Of a DNA stretch of 64,000 bases, positions 33,395-41,141 are shown one piece after another. The stretch covers positions 310,001 through 374,000 of the forward strand of contig NC_016940.1 in assembly GCF_000250635.1 (NCBI RefSeq). The letters run 5' to 3'. The stretch's first letter is position 1. Each line of letters starts with the position of its first letter. Origin of the DNA: Saprospira grandis str. Lewin. GTDB lineage: Bacteria > Bacteroidota > Bacteroidia > Chitinophagales > Saprospiraceae. The position numbers and the translations under genes are program-made. Under the pieces are notes generated by a model. The model saw only the letters and a program-made list of their open reading frames with translations. It was not told the origin of the DNA and searched no databases.

Positions 33395-35077
33395 TTAAAT
33401 TTTAATCAATCGGTGCAGGCCATAGGCCTTCATGCGGTTATGATAATAATATAGCAAATTGAGGTCTTCACTTTCATAGCAATTCTCTTTTTTGTTCCAA
33501 AAAAGAGGCTTATTGACATGAAATGCGCCAATATTTTGCAGGCCATCGGCCACCAATTCTTCTAGGCTATTTTTGGCCAACATCTCTGATAGTTTGAGTT
33601 CTCCCTTGGCCTCTAGCTCTTTTAGGGCAGTTCGGAGCAGCTTCAAGTTATCAAAGAGCAGGGCTTGGCTAATTCGGCGTTCTTCTTTTGGCAAACGCAA
33701 GATACCGTATAAATCTTGTTCTTTTTGTCTTGCTTTAATAATATTGAAGGCCGTAAAAGCCAAAAGATGGCTAGAGAGAACCACATTTTCCACCCTAAAG
33801 CGTTCAACAATTTTATCGGCTAGGCGCTCGGTATAGACCTCATTGCGTTGGCGATCATAGCAAAGTTGCCCCGCAGAAGTATAATAATCTTTAAGGTCCA
33901 CTTCTCGGCCTTGGGGGTCTAGGCTACGTCCCTCTTCATCTACAAAGTTGCCCATAACGTCCATGGGTTGCCCAAAATTGACCAAAATCTCGGAGCTATT
34001 ATAGACAAATTGCCGTAGATACTTCAGAATACCCATAGCGCTAAATCCGCTACCTTCAGGGATATAGAGTTCCTTACCCGTATACTTCAGATGCTGTTCG
34101 ATTAGGCTTTTAGCCTCTAGCACAAAGTGGTAATTGAGGACCACAGGTACAATGTAAACCTTATTTTTTTCGCCTCTTTCCAAAACCGCTCCTTGGGCAT
34201 CAATGGCCGTACCGAGCAGGCCCAACTTCAGGCGCTCTTCTAGGGCACCATTTCTAGAGCGGGTACCGCCCGGAAAAAAGAGCGAGTGCACCCCTCTTTC
34301 AATAGAAAGTTGAGAAAAGGACTTCAGGCTTTCTAGGTAAAAAGGATTTTTCTTTCGCCGGTCTAGGGTATAGGCCCCCAGTCGGCTAAAGAAATAGGAC
34401 ATAATTTTATTGTTGAACAGATTGAGCCCTGCCCCATAAGAAAAGGCCAACATACCGATTCTATCGGCGGCCCATCCAATCAGAATAGAATCTAGATTAG
34501 AAAAGTGCGTGGGCACAAAGACCACCGTTCCCTTATCGACCAAAGAGCGCAGCTCTTCCACATGCCCAGAAATCCGCAATTTTTTGCGCAAATCGGCCTT
34601 GCGGATCGTCATGGTATTAAGGATAGAGTTGAAGAGCATGGGCAGAAGAATTCGGGCCAATTTATAGGTAGAAATCTTAAAATTGCCCGTAATTTCTTCT
34701 GTGTAACGTCTCAAAATTCGCTCAGAAAGTTGCTCATGATGCGCTTGGGCCTCGGCCCCTTCCAGTTTGGCCCCCTTAACCAATTTTCGGCGGATATCGC
34801 CCCAAAAATCGAGTTCATCTGGGGGGTCTACTTTCCAAGGGTTTTCTAAAATTCGTTGTCGTTCTTTATAGACTACGGCAGCAATTTTCTGGGCCAACTC
34901 TCCCCCTTTTTTCTGGGCAATCAAGCGGTCTTGCGTAAAGGCCACCAGCTGGTCCATAAACGCTTTTTTATCTCGATACAATTGATTGATGGGCCATTTA
35001 TTGAGGTCCTCAATCACAGAGGGCAAGGGATAGGCTTTTTCTGCCTGATAAGACTGATCCTCCTGTTCTATTTTCAT
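33395..35077 (-). CDS. PlsC/PlsB-like glycerol-phosphate acyltransferase family protein
   Basis: 560 aa from ATG 35077; the frame continues to 35134 but that part resembles noncoding leader. Acyltransferase motifs: block I PTHFSNLDSILIG (H-x4-D), block III FFPGGTRSRNG and YIVPVVLNYHF. Long N- and C-terminal extensions, as in PlsB-type enzymes, with little hydrophobicity, suggest a membrane-associated enzyme. It would acylate glycerol 3-phosphate or lysophosphatidate in phospholipid synthesis; which one is not clear. It is divergent from prmA. Confidence 0.75.
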   Translation of the reverse strand: MKIEQEDQSYQAEKAYPLPSVIEDLNKWPINQLYRDKKAFMDQLVAFTQDRLIAQKKGGELAQKIAAVVYKERQRILENPWKVDPPDELDFWGDIRRKLVKGAKLEGAEAQAHHEQLSERILRRYTEEITGNFKISTYKLARILLPMLFNSILNTMTIRKADLRKKLRISGHVEELRSLVDKGTVVFVPTHFSNLDSILIGWAADRIGMLAFSYGAGLNLFNNKIMSYFFSRLGAYTLDRRKKNPFYLESLKSFSQLSIERGVHSLFFPGGTRSRNGALEERLKLGLLGTAIDAQGAVLERGEKNKVYIVPVVLNYHFVLEAKSLIEQHLKYTGKELYIPEGSGFSAMGILKYLRQFVYNSSEILVNFGQPMDVMGNFVDEEGRSLDPQGREVDLKDYYTSAGQLCYDRQRNEVYTERLADKIVERFRVENVVLSSHLLAFTAFNIIKARQKEQDLYGILRLPKEERRISQALLFDNLKLLRTALKELEAKGELKLSEMLAKNSLEELVADGLQNIGAFHVNKPLFWNKKENCYESEDLNLLYYYHNRMKAYGLHRLIKI

Positions 35078-35153
35078 GTAAAGGGGCTTAAATGAAAAAT
35101 TAAAGTGTATTTTTGCAGGCCAATAAGGGCCCAAATTACTCTTTTTTTATCTT

Positions 35154-35324
35154 GGGGCCTCCCCTCGCCCTTAGGGGCTCGGGGCGCTACGTTTCGGGGC
35201 TCGCAGGTCTGCTCGGCCCTTCGCTGCTTTTGGGCTTCGCCTCAAAAGCAGCTTGGTCTGCGGCTTCGCCGCCCCCCTACACATCGCTAGGCCGTTCGGG
35301 CTTCGCCCGCTCGAGAGCGGGGCC
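35154..35324 (+). repeat. Modular hairpin repeat, copy 11 (type C, + sense)
   Basis: GGGGCCTCCCCTCGCCCTTAGGGGCTCGGGG, CGCTACGTTTCGGGG, core CTCGCAGGTCTGCTCGGCCC. Slot 2 GCTGCTTTTGGGC...CTCAAAAGCAGC is a long stem, slot 3 CGGCTTCGCCG, then CCCCTACACATCGCTAGGCC and GGGCTTCGCCC. It occupies the divergent gap upstream of prmA and creates spurious open frames that run into prmA. Confidence 0.85.
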
Positions 35325-35372
35325 ATTCCAATTTATGATATTTTGCTGGGCCTACAAACATATAAAAAACTT

Positions 35373-36203
35373 ATGCAAACTTACCTTTCTTTTTCCTTTT
35401 CAGTAGCTGAAGAAGACCAACAAGAGCAGTTAATTGCGCTTTTGGCCGATTTTCCCTTTGAGGGTTTTCAGCAAGAGGAAGAGGCCCTAACGGCCTTTTT
35501 GCCTCAGTCTGCCCTAGATGAGCAGCTAAAAAGCTTTTTGGCCCAATTGGCGCCCAAATGGCCAGAGGCCCAAATTACAGAAATTGCGCCTACCAACTGG
35601 AATGCCCAGTGGGAGTCGGATTATCAACCCGTTGAAGTAGATGACTTCTGTCTTATTCGGGCCAATTTTCATGCACCTGCGGCAAAACATATTGAGCATG
35701 AGATTGTCATTACGCCCAAAATGTCTTTTGGTACTGGGCATCATGCCACTACTTATATGGTTTTGCAGGCCATGCGTCCCTTGGACCTAAAAGGCAAAAA
35801 GGTCATGGATTTTGGTTGTGGGACAGCCGTTTTGGCCATCATGGCGGCCTATTTGGGGGCCAAAGATATTTTTGCCTTTGATTTTGATCCTTGGGCCTAT
35901 GAAAACTCGCTGGAGAATGTGGCCAACAACTGCCCAGAGGCCCCTTTGCGTTTGGCCCAGGGGGGAAGCGAATTATTGGAAGGCGAAACAGATTATGATT
36001 TAATTTTGGCCAACATCAATCGCAATGTAATTTTATCTTCTATGTTGGATATGGTGGCGGCCTTAAAGCCTGGCGGGCAATTGATTTGCTCTGGCTTTTT
36101 GGAGGAAGATATTCCCTTAATTATAGAAAAGGGCCAAGGGCTCCGTTTATTGGAGCAGAAAGCTCGAGAAAAGTGGCGTTGCCTCATTTTTGAGAAAGGC
36201 TAA
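35373..36203 (+). CDS. prmA: Ribosomal protein L11 methyltransferase
   Basis: 276 aa from ATG 35373 (MQTYLSFSF). An earlier in-frame ATG at 35253 lies inside the repeat and is rejected. The N-terminal domain precedes TNWNAQWESDYQPVEV. Motif I VMDFGCGTAVLAI (144-156) binds AdoMet, FGTGHHATT is typical of PrmA, and LILANINRNV carries the NxxR motif. It trimethylates ribosomal protein L11 in the cytosol. Length matches the shorter Bacteroidota forms. Confidence 0.93.
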   Translation: MQTYLSFSFSVAEEDQQEQLIALLADFPFEGFQQEEEALTAFLPQSALDEQLKSFLAQLAPKWPEAQITEIAPTNWNAQWESDYQPVEVDDFCLIRANFHAPAAKHIEHEIVITPKMSFGTGHHATTYMVLQAMRPLDLKGKKVMDFGCGTAVLAIMAAYLGAKDIFAFDFDPWAYENSLENVANNCPEAPLRLAQGGSELLEGETDYDLILANINRNVILSSMLDMVAALKPGGQLICSGFLEEDIPLIIEKGQGLRLLEQKAREKWRCLIFEKG

Positions 36204-36208
36204 ATGAG

Positions 36209-36241
36209 AAAAGCAGAGGAAGATCTTCCTCTGCTTTTTTT
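36209..36241 (+). terminator. Terminator of prmA
   Basis: AAAAGCAGAGGAAGA and its exact complement meet at AGATCT with no spacer, followed by T7. Confidence 0.85.
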
Positions 36242-36261
36242 GGTCCAAATTCTGGATGTAG

Positions 36262-36397
36262 AGGCGAGCGTAGCGAGCCGGCTGAGGGATGGGCAGCAGT
36301 GGCCCGAAGGGCCAGACCAAAGCGCGAAGCGCTGCAGGGCCGAGCGAACAGCGAGCTGCGATACAGCCCGACCCGAGCGCAGCGAGTGGGCAGCCCC
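36262..36397 (-). repeat. Modular hairpin repeat, copy 12 (type A, - sense)
   Basis: Minus strand: GGGGCTGCCC, ACTCGCTGCGCTCGGGTCGGGC, core variant CTCGCTGTTCGCTCGGCCC, slot 2 AGCGCTTCGCGCT, slot 3 GGCCCTTCGGGCC, ACTGCTGCCCATCCCTCAGCC, slot 4 GGCTCGCTACGCTCGCC. It starts 15 bp after the beta-lactamase stop. Confidence 0.9.
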
Positions 36398-36412
36398 AAA
36401 AAAGGATACTTA

Positions 36413-37237
36413 TTATAATAACAAATCGATAGCTTTTAAGGTGACTTCTTTTCTGGCTGCGGTAAACTTATCGAGTTCTAGGCCTTCTTTTGGGACGATA
36501 TTCGTGGCAAAAAAGTAGGTTTTATCTTTGCTTTCGAGGTAGCCGACAAACCAGCCATTATGGTCTCCATCTCGGCTTGCCCAGCCTGTTTTTCCTCTTA
36601 GAATATAATCCTCTTCTTGGGTAATAATCATCATTCGGCTCATGATTTCTTTGGTGCGGGCCCTAATGGGCAATTGGTCTTGGTAGAACCTTTTCAGAAA
36701 ATCGATTTGATCAAACTGGCTAATTTTGGAGTTCCCTTCTAGCCAGAATAGGTCAATATTTGATGAGTCTACCTGCATCTCGCCAAAATTCAGTTTAGCG
36801 AGATGTTTCTTCATTCTTTTGGCGCCAATTTTTCTGGCTAATTCTTGGTAGCAAGGGACGCAAGAGTAGTGAAAGGCCTTTTTGAGGCTAAGGTCTTGTT
36901 CCCAGCTAGCGAAGGTCCTTGGTTTTTGGTCCCAATAGAAGATTGTACTATCATCTTTGAGCAGGGCGGTTTCTAGCCCAATGATGGAGTGAGGTATTTT
37001 GAAGGTAGAGGCGGGTAGGCGTCCTGATTGGGCCCAGTGATACTCATTGGAGTAGTAGGTATTTGTTTGCAGCTCATAGATTAAAATAGCGCCTCGAACA
37101 TTTGCGGAGTCGAGAATTGGGTGAAATTCTGTTTTAATTTCTTCTTTAGGCCCTGCTATTTCGATCTGTTTTTTGGGCTGGGAGTTGGTGCAAGAAAGGG
37201 CTAAGATTAGGATAGCGACAGAAAAGTATTGATACAT
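36413..37237 (-). CDS. Class D (OXA-type) beta-lactamase, lipoprotein form
   Basis: 274 aa. Lipobox LALSC (Cys16). Active-site motifs of class D enzymes in order: PASTFKIPH (Ser77, Lys80 expected to be carboxylated), YSCVP (Ser125-x-Val127), FWLEGNSKIS (Trp165 region) and LRGKTGWA (Lys216-Thr-Gly). QELARKIGAKRMKKHL also matches OXA enzymes. The usual YGN motif near residue 150 reads FGE. Expected to hydrolyse penicillins or related beta-lactams at the outer membrane; spectrum unknown. No mobile element is adjacent, so it looks like an intrinsic gene. Confidence 0.9.
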   Translation of the reverse strand: MYQYFSVAILILALSCTNSQPKKQIEIAGPKEEIKTEFHPILDSANVRGAILIYELQTNTYYSNEYHWAQSGRLPASTFKIPHSIIGLETALLKDDSTIFYWDQKPRTFASWEQDLSLKKAFHYSCVPCYQELARKIGAKRMKKHLAKLNFGEMQVDSSNIDLFWLEGNSKISQFDQIDFLKRFYQDQLPIRARTKEIMSRMMIITQEEDYILRGKTGWASRDGDHNGWFVGYLESKDKTYFFATNIVPKEGLELDKFTAARKEVTLKAIDLLL

Positions 37238-37311
37238 GGCGAAGTTTGCTATTAGGGATTTTCAGCTACAATCTTGTAGTTCTGGGCTAAGGTAGCGATA
37301 AAGCTTGGTCT

Positions 37312-37350
37312 AAAAAAAACGAAAGCCAGCAACCGTAGTTACTGACTTTC
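37312..37350 (-). terminator. Terminator of the sulfide oxidation operon
   Basis: On the minus strand GAAAGTCAGTAAC pairs with GTTGCTGGCTTTC (two G-T pairs) around TACG, followed after G by eight T. It is 86 bp past the sqr stop. Confidence 0.75.
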
Positions 37351-37435
37351 TATCCTGACAATTACACCATCCATCCTTAAATTCTTCTATGATTCAGCAA
37401 GAGGAAACAGAGGCGAATGGATAAAAGAGGAACGC

Positions 37436-38680
37436 CTAAACTTGTTTCCCTTTCATCATGTAATTCCAGTACAAATAGGGAAGCATATACTTCTTGAGCA
37501 TCCAGAGACGCCAGTGTTCCTTAGCCGAATTAAAGACAAGCATTTGCTTGAGTTTGGGATCGGGAATAAAGTTATTTTTATAATCGAATTCGGCTAGGGC
37601 CATTTTTCCGTAGCCGGTAACGAGGGGGCAAGAAGAGTAGCCATTGTATCGTTTGGCGCTAATATCTTGGCCTTTCATGAGGCGGAGAATACTTTCTACC
37701 ACGATAGGGGCTTGTTTGCGTATAGCGGCCCCTGTTTTGGCGGTGGGCAATTGGGCCACATCACCTAGGCTAAAGACATTGGGAAACTTGACATGTTGCA
37801 TTGTTTCGATATTCACATCCACCCAACCTGCCTCGGAGGCCAAAACAGAATTTTTGACAAAATCGGGAGCGGTTTGGGGTGGTGCTAGGTGCATCATATC
37901 ATAATGAATACCCACTAGGCCGTCTTTTTCTTCAATTTTGGCATTAGAGTTTTCATTATAAAGGCTTTTATGGTCGGCCATTTCGAACCAAGCGATTTGG
38001 TTGGGGCCATCTACCTTAACCAAACGGTGCCCAAAACGGAGATGAATATCGTTGCGGTCCACTACCTTCATCAGGGTTTCGGCGATAGGTTTCACGCCAA
38101 AGATCTTAGAGCCAGGAGAGGCAAAAACGATATCTGTTTTATCCTTCAGGCCAGCCTTTTTAAAGTGGTCGGCAGCTAGGTACATAATTTTTTGGGGAGC
38201 GCCACCGCACTTAATGGGCGTAGTGGGCTGCGTAAAGAGAGCTGTACCGCCTTTAAAGTTTTGGAGGACCTTCCAGGTATGTTTGGGGTCGGTATAATTG
38301 CTACAAACTACCCCTTTATCGATTGCTTCAGAGAGGCCTTCCACCAAAGAGCAGTCGATTTTGATACCGGGAGCGACCACGAGGTAGTCATAGGTATAAT
38401 CACCTTCTTTACAGTGGAGTTTATTATTATCGGGATCGAAGCCCGTGGCATAATCTTGGATCCAATCTACGCCAGCGGGGATAAGGCTAGCCATAGGGCG
38501 GGCGGTATCCTCATAATTATAAGTATTGGCACCGACTAGGGTCCATGCGGGTTGGTAATAGTGTGTTTTTGCGGGTTCTACTAAGCCGATAGAAAGGCTA
38601 GCATTTTCTTTTTTGAGTTGGGAAGAAACCATAATTCCGGCTGTTCCTCCACCGATGACGAGTACCTGATAATGTTTCAT
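37436..38680 (-). CDS. sqr: Sulfide:quinone oxidoreductase, SQOR (type II) like
   Basis: 414 aa. FAD-binding GGGTAGIMVSSQL at 10-22. The segment THYYQPAWTLVG, Cys158 in PIKCGGAPQK and Cys351 in YSSCPLVTGYGK match mitochondrial-type SQOR, where these two cysteines form the redox-active pair. SLGDVAQLPTAKTGAAIRKQ binds FAD. The end LPYLYWNYMMKG is the membrane-contact tail of that group. It oxidises sulfide to a persulfide and passes electrons to the quinone pool. It closes an operon with thioredoxin and rhodanese genes. Confidence 0.93.
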   Translation of the reverse strand: MKHYQVLVIGGGTAGIMVSSQLKKENASLSIGLVEPAKTHYYQPAWTLVGANTYNYEDTARPMASLIPAGVDWIQDYATGFDPDNNKLHCKEGDYTYDYLVVAPGIKIDCSLVEGLSEAIDKGVVCSNYTDPKHTWKVLQNFKGGTALFTQPTTPIKCGGAPQKIMYLAADHFKKAGLKDKTDIVFASPGSKIFGVKPIAETLMKVVDRNDIHLRFGHRLVKVDGPNQIAWFEMADHKSLYNENSNAKIEEKDGLVGIHYDMMHLAPPQTAPDFVKNSVLASEAGWVDVNIETMQHVKFPNVFSLGDVAQLPTAKTGAAIRKQAPIVVESILRLMKGQDISAKRYNGYSSCPLVTGYGKMALAEFDYKNNFIPDPKLKQMLVFNSAKEHWRLWMLKKYMLPYLYWNYMMKGKQV

Positions 38681-38783
38681 AATATATTGGATAGTTGCTG
38701 ACTGTCTGACTCGGTTAAACTGGGCGTTCCTCTAAGCAGAGCAGGCAATCATTGGTGAATAGTCAGTACAAATAATATAAGGC

Positions 38784-39080
38784 CTAGCTGTGGGTCTTAA
38801 TTACTTTTTGTAGTTGGTCTGCTGATGCAACACCAGCCTGTTGCCAGAGTGCTTGGCCATTTTTGAACAGCATGATTGTGGGGATAGAGCGGATACCATA
38901 TTGGGCAGATAATTTTTGGTTTTTATCTACATCAATTTTGATAATGCGGACCGCATCGCCCATTTTATCTTTTACCTCTTTGAGGATGGGGGGCATCATT
39001 TTGCAGGGGCCGCACCAGACTGCGTAGAAATCTACGAGTACGGGGGTGTCGCCACTAATGATTTCTTGAAATTTGCTCAT
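38784..39080 (-). CDS. trxA: Thioredoxin
   Basis: 98 aa. VDFYAVWCGPCKMMPPIL has the redox pair Cys23/Cys26, and SIPTIMLFKNGQ has the cis-proline. No signal peptide, so cytosolic. Placed between sqr and the rhodanese genes, it probably reduces persulfides or disulfides made during sulfide oxidation. The next upstream gene ends 3 bp away. Confidence 0.93.
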   Translation of the reverse strand: MSKFQEIISGDTPVLVDFYAVWCGPCKMMPPILKEVKDKMGDAVRIIKIDVDKNQKLSAQYGIRSIPTIMLFKNGQALWQQAGVASADQLQKVIKTHS

Positions 39081-39083
39081 AAC

Positions 39084-39290
39084 TTATGATTCTTTTAGGT
39101 GATTGTTTTTGGGAGAGTAAGGCAGTTGGCAACTGCCTAGGCAGGGTTTATGAAAAACGCCTTGATAAAGAAGGAATAGGCCTAAAATTAGCATCCAGGG
39201 GCTATGACTATAGTAGACATCTATTAGGAAGAAGATCGCCATAGTTAGGCGGAGGATGCGCATGAAGGGCCATTTATTTGACCACTTCAT
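39084..39290 (-). CDS. Small membrane protein of the sulfur operon (DUF2892-like)
   Basis: 68 aa from ATG 39290, overlapping the end of the rhodanese gene by 17 bp; translational coupling is likely. Two short helices (RILRLTMAIFFLIDVYY, WMLILGLFLLYQGV) are followed by a conserved-looking KPCLGSCQLP with two cysteines. DUF2892/YgaP-like helices commonly sit next to or fused with rhodaneses. It may hold a sulfane sulfur or metal at the membrane (inference). Confidence 0.65.
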   Translation of the reverse strand: MKWSNKWPFMRILRLTMAIFFLIDVYYSHSPWMLILGLFLLYQGVFHKPCLGSCQLPYSPKNNHLKES

Positions 39291-39714
39291 AGCCTGCTCT
39301 TTGCCAAGCCATAATTCCTCCATTGAGGTTATAGACTTCTGTGAATCCTAGGCTTTTCATGCGGGCCACAGCACGGCCAGAACGAGCGCCAGAGCGGCAA
39401 TAGACATAAACGGCTTTTGTTTTGTCTAGGCCTTCAATATTTTGATCAAAGGCCGAGTCATTCCAATTGATTTTATCGGCTCCTTTGAGGGTACCTTGGG
39501 CCCATTCTCCGGGGGTGCGAACATCCACTAATTGGACCTCTGGGCCAGCGGCTTCTACTGCGGCTTTAAAGTCGGCAGCAGAGATATTTTTAGCTAGTTG
39601 CGTAGCAGCAGGGCTAGCGGCTTCTTTTTTATCGAGCTCTTGTACTTTTTGGGCTTCTTGGGCATTGCAAGAGACAAAAATAAGAGCGGCTACAAAAAGC
39701 GATAGATATTTCAT
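39274..39714 (-). CDS. Rhodanese-domain lipoprotein
   Basis: 146 aa. Lipobox FVSC (Cys16), so exported and lipid-anchored. Rhodanese domain about 43-144: VQLVDVRTPGEW, active loop VYCRSGARSGRA (Cys106) and NLNGGIMAW. It carries sulfane sulfur as a persulfide on Cys106, outside the cytoplasm, unlike its neighbour at 39724. Together they suggest handling of sulfur on both sides of the membrane. Confidence 0.88.
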   Translation of the reverse strand: MKYLSLFVAALIFVSCNAQEAQKVQELDKKEAASPAATQLAKNISAADFKAAVEAAGPEVQLVDVRTPGEWAQGTLKGADKINWNDSAFDQNIEGLDKTKAVYVYCRSGARSGRAVARMKSLGFTEVYNLNGGIMAWQRAGYEVVK

Positions 39715-39723
39715 TGTACAGAT

Positions 39724-40035
39724 TTAGAGTTGTTTATTCAAACTGGTCCAGGCGCCGCCATTAACGGCCTTGATGCCCCAAGCATTGAGTTGGTTAGCAG
39801 CTTGGCCGGAGCGGTTTCCGGAGCGGCAACAGGTAATGATTGGACCGGGAAGTTGTTTTAATTTTGCTTGAAAGTCGGCCAAATTGCCCAAGGGCATATT
39901 GATGCTCCCTTCGATATGGCCCATGCCATACTCCATAGGGGTACGTACATCAACGATAGGGCAACCTTTTTCAATGGCGTCCTTGACTTCCTGAGGGAGT
40001 TCTTGTGGTTTGAACAAAAAATCGAAAAATCCCAT
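39724..40035 (-). CDS. Cytosolic single-domain rhodanese
   Basis: 103 aa, no signal. CPIVDVRTPMEY, GHIEGSINMPLGN and the active loop ITCCRSGNRSGQ (catalytic Cys70, with Cys69 before it), then VNGGAW. First gene of the sulfide operon, 9 bp before the next gene. Downstream of the Crp/Fnr-like site at 40129-40142. Confidence 0.9.
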   Translation of the reverse strand: MGFFDFLFKPQELPQEVKDAIEKGCPIVDVRTPMEYGMGHIEGSINMPLGNLADFQAKLKQLPGPIITCCRSGNRSGQAANQLNAWGIKAVNGGAWTSLNKQL

Positions 40036-40098
40036 TTTATCTTTATTTTTGAGGGTGAAGAGAGCAAAAAGTGGCTGTACTTCTTGCTTTTCTTAACC

Positions 40099-40142
40099 TA
40101 AAATTAAAGCATGCTTGATACTTTATTGGTGACAGTCGTCAC
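40099..40142 (-). promoter_or_regulatory. Putative Crp/Fnr-family site and promoter of the sulfide operon
   Basis: GTGACAGTCGTCAC at 40129-40142 fits GTGA-N6-TCAC, the half-site pattern of Crp-family regulators. On the minus strand TAATTTTA at 40106-40099 is one base off TAnnTTTG. A transcript starting near 40093 would put the palindrome centre at about -42, the class II activator position. The 338-bp gap 40036-40373 shows no gene otherwise. Confidence 0.45.
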
Positions 40143-40373
40143 ATCAAAACAAAGCTAAGCGCTAAAATGGGGCTGAGATTTTGGTCTAGGCTTCAGAAAA
40201 TGAGGCAGATAGGGTGTTTAAATTAGCAAATTTAAAATGGGGGAATAAAGCCTTGGTCCAAATTTTTTTTCTTTTTTTCTGTCTTTATTCCTAACCTCTT
40301 TAGATTTTTGGCACTATTCTGTAACAGGCTGAGCTTATCCTGTATTTCTATTCTACTAAAACAAGATTCTAGT

Positions 40374-40913
40374 ATGCGTCCATTTATGTTTTTGATCTTC
40401 TCGCTTTTCTTTCTGCCCCTAAGTTGGGGTCAAATAGAAACAGCCTCTGATAGTAGTGGGGCAGAAAAGCGGATGTATATTCGTCGGCAGGTGGGACCTA
40501 TTGAAAAGCGGATGGATTCGCTTTATCAGCAGCGGATTACCCAAAGAGAAATCAATGGGATTTATATCCCCAGAGACCTTTATGATTGCTTTCGGGTATT
40601 GGATGGGGCCATGGAAGATGACTTTAAAGAGTATTTTATGAGTTTATCTGATGAGGAAGTAGATGCTCGCACCCATGGCAGCCTAGGGCTTTGGATGAAG
40701 CACCGTTGGCAATTGATGGAGGGCTCTCGTTTGTCTGATTATTTTAGGAAGATGGGGGTTCCTCATCCAGAGTATGCCGTAGGGATTATTATTCAGACTT
40801 ATCATAGAAAATTGCACCAAAGAGATTTGGGGGTAAAGGAGTTGGTCCAGAAGTTTCAGAAGATTTGGGCCAAAAAACAAGAGGAAGAGGCCAAAGCCCT
40901 GCTGGGGCAGTAA
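40374..40913 (+). CDS. Exported DUF6794-like protein
   Basis: 179 aa from ATG 40374, giving the signal peptide MRPFMFLIFSLFFLPLSWGQ; an earlier in-frame ATG at 40308 would bury it. The domain IYIPRDLYDCFRVLDGAMED...LSDEEVDARTHGSLGLWMKHRWQL...GSRLSDYFRKMGVPHPEYAVGIIIQTYHRKL matches the Bacteroidota DUF6794 layout, whose role is unknown. A Gln/Glu/Lys helix ends the protein. Likely periplasmic. Single gene with its own terminator. Confidence 0.7.
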   Translation: MRPFMFLIFSLFFLPLSWGQIETASDSSGAEKRMYIRRQVGPIEKRMDSLYQQRITQREINGIYIPRDLYDCFRVLDGAMEDDFKEYFMSLSDEEVDARTHGSLGLWMKHRWQLMEGSRLSDYFRKMGVPHPEYAVGIIIQTYHRKLHQRDLGVKELVQKFQKIWAKKQEEEAKALLGQ

Positions 40914-40932
40914 TTTTGGTCCAAATTAAGGA

Positions 40933-40966
40933 AAAGCCCGCTGGCCTGAAGGCCAGCGGGCTTTGT
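40933..40966. terminator. Terminator after the DUF6794-like gene
   Basis: AAAGCCCGCTGGCC pairs perfectly with GGCCAGCGGGCTTT across TGAA; the T tail is short and broken (TTTGTTG). Confidence 0.75.
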
Positions 40967-40973
40967 TGTTTGG

Positions 40974-41134
40974 CTGGGGGCGAAGCCCCCAGGGCCCGAA
41001 GGGCCAATGGCCCAGCGCTGCGGAGGGGTGGCCGTAGGCCAGACCGAGGAGCGAAGCGACGAAGGGCCGAACAGGCCTGTGAGCCCCGCAGCATAGCGGC
41101 GGCCGCCCCAATAATCAGGGCGGCCGCGGGCCCC
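40974..41134 (-). repeat. Modular hairpin repeat, copy 13 (type B, - sense)
   Basis: Minus strand: GGGGCCCGCGGCCGCCC, TGATTATT loop, GGGCGGCCGCC, GCTATGCTGCGGGG, core variant CTCACAGGCCTGTTCGGCCC, slot 2 TCGTCGCTTCGCTCC, GGTCTG-GGCCTACGGCC, ACCCCTCCGCAGCGCTGGGCC, GGCCCTTCGGGCC, CTGGGGGCTTCGCCCCCAG. It starts 7 bp after the TonB receptor stop. The core here has drifted. Confidence 0.88.
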
Positions 41135-41141
41135 AAAACAG

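Noticed and set aside
35253-35372. N-terminal extension of PrmA by 40 residues
   Set aside because: It lies inside a hairpin repeat; homologous PrmA proteins start near MQTYLSF, at ATG 35373.
37238-37435. Possible small RNA gene between the beta-lactamase and sqr genes
   Set aside because: Only the operon terminator hairpin and no promoter of its own were seen; too little support.
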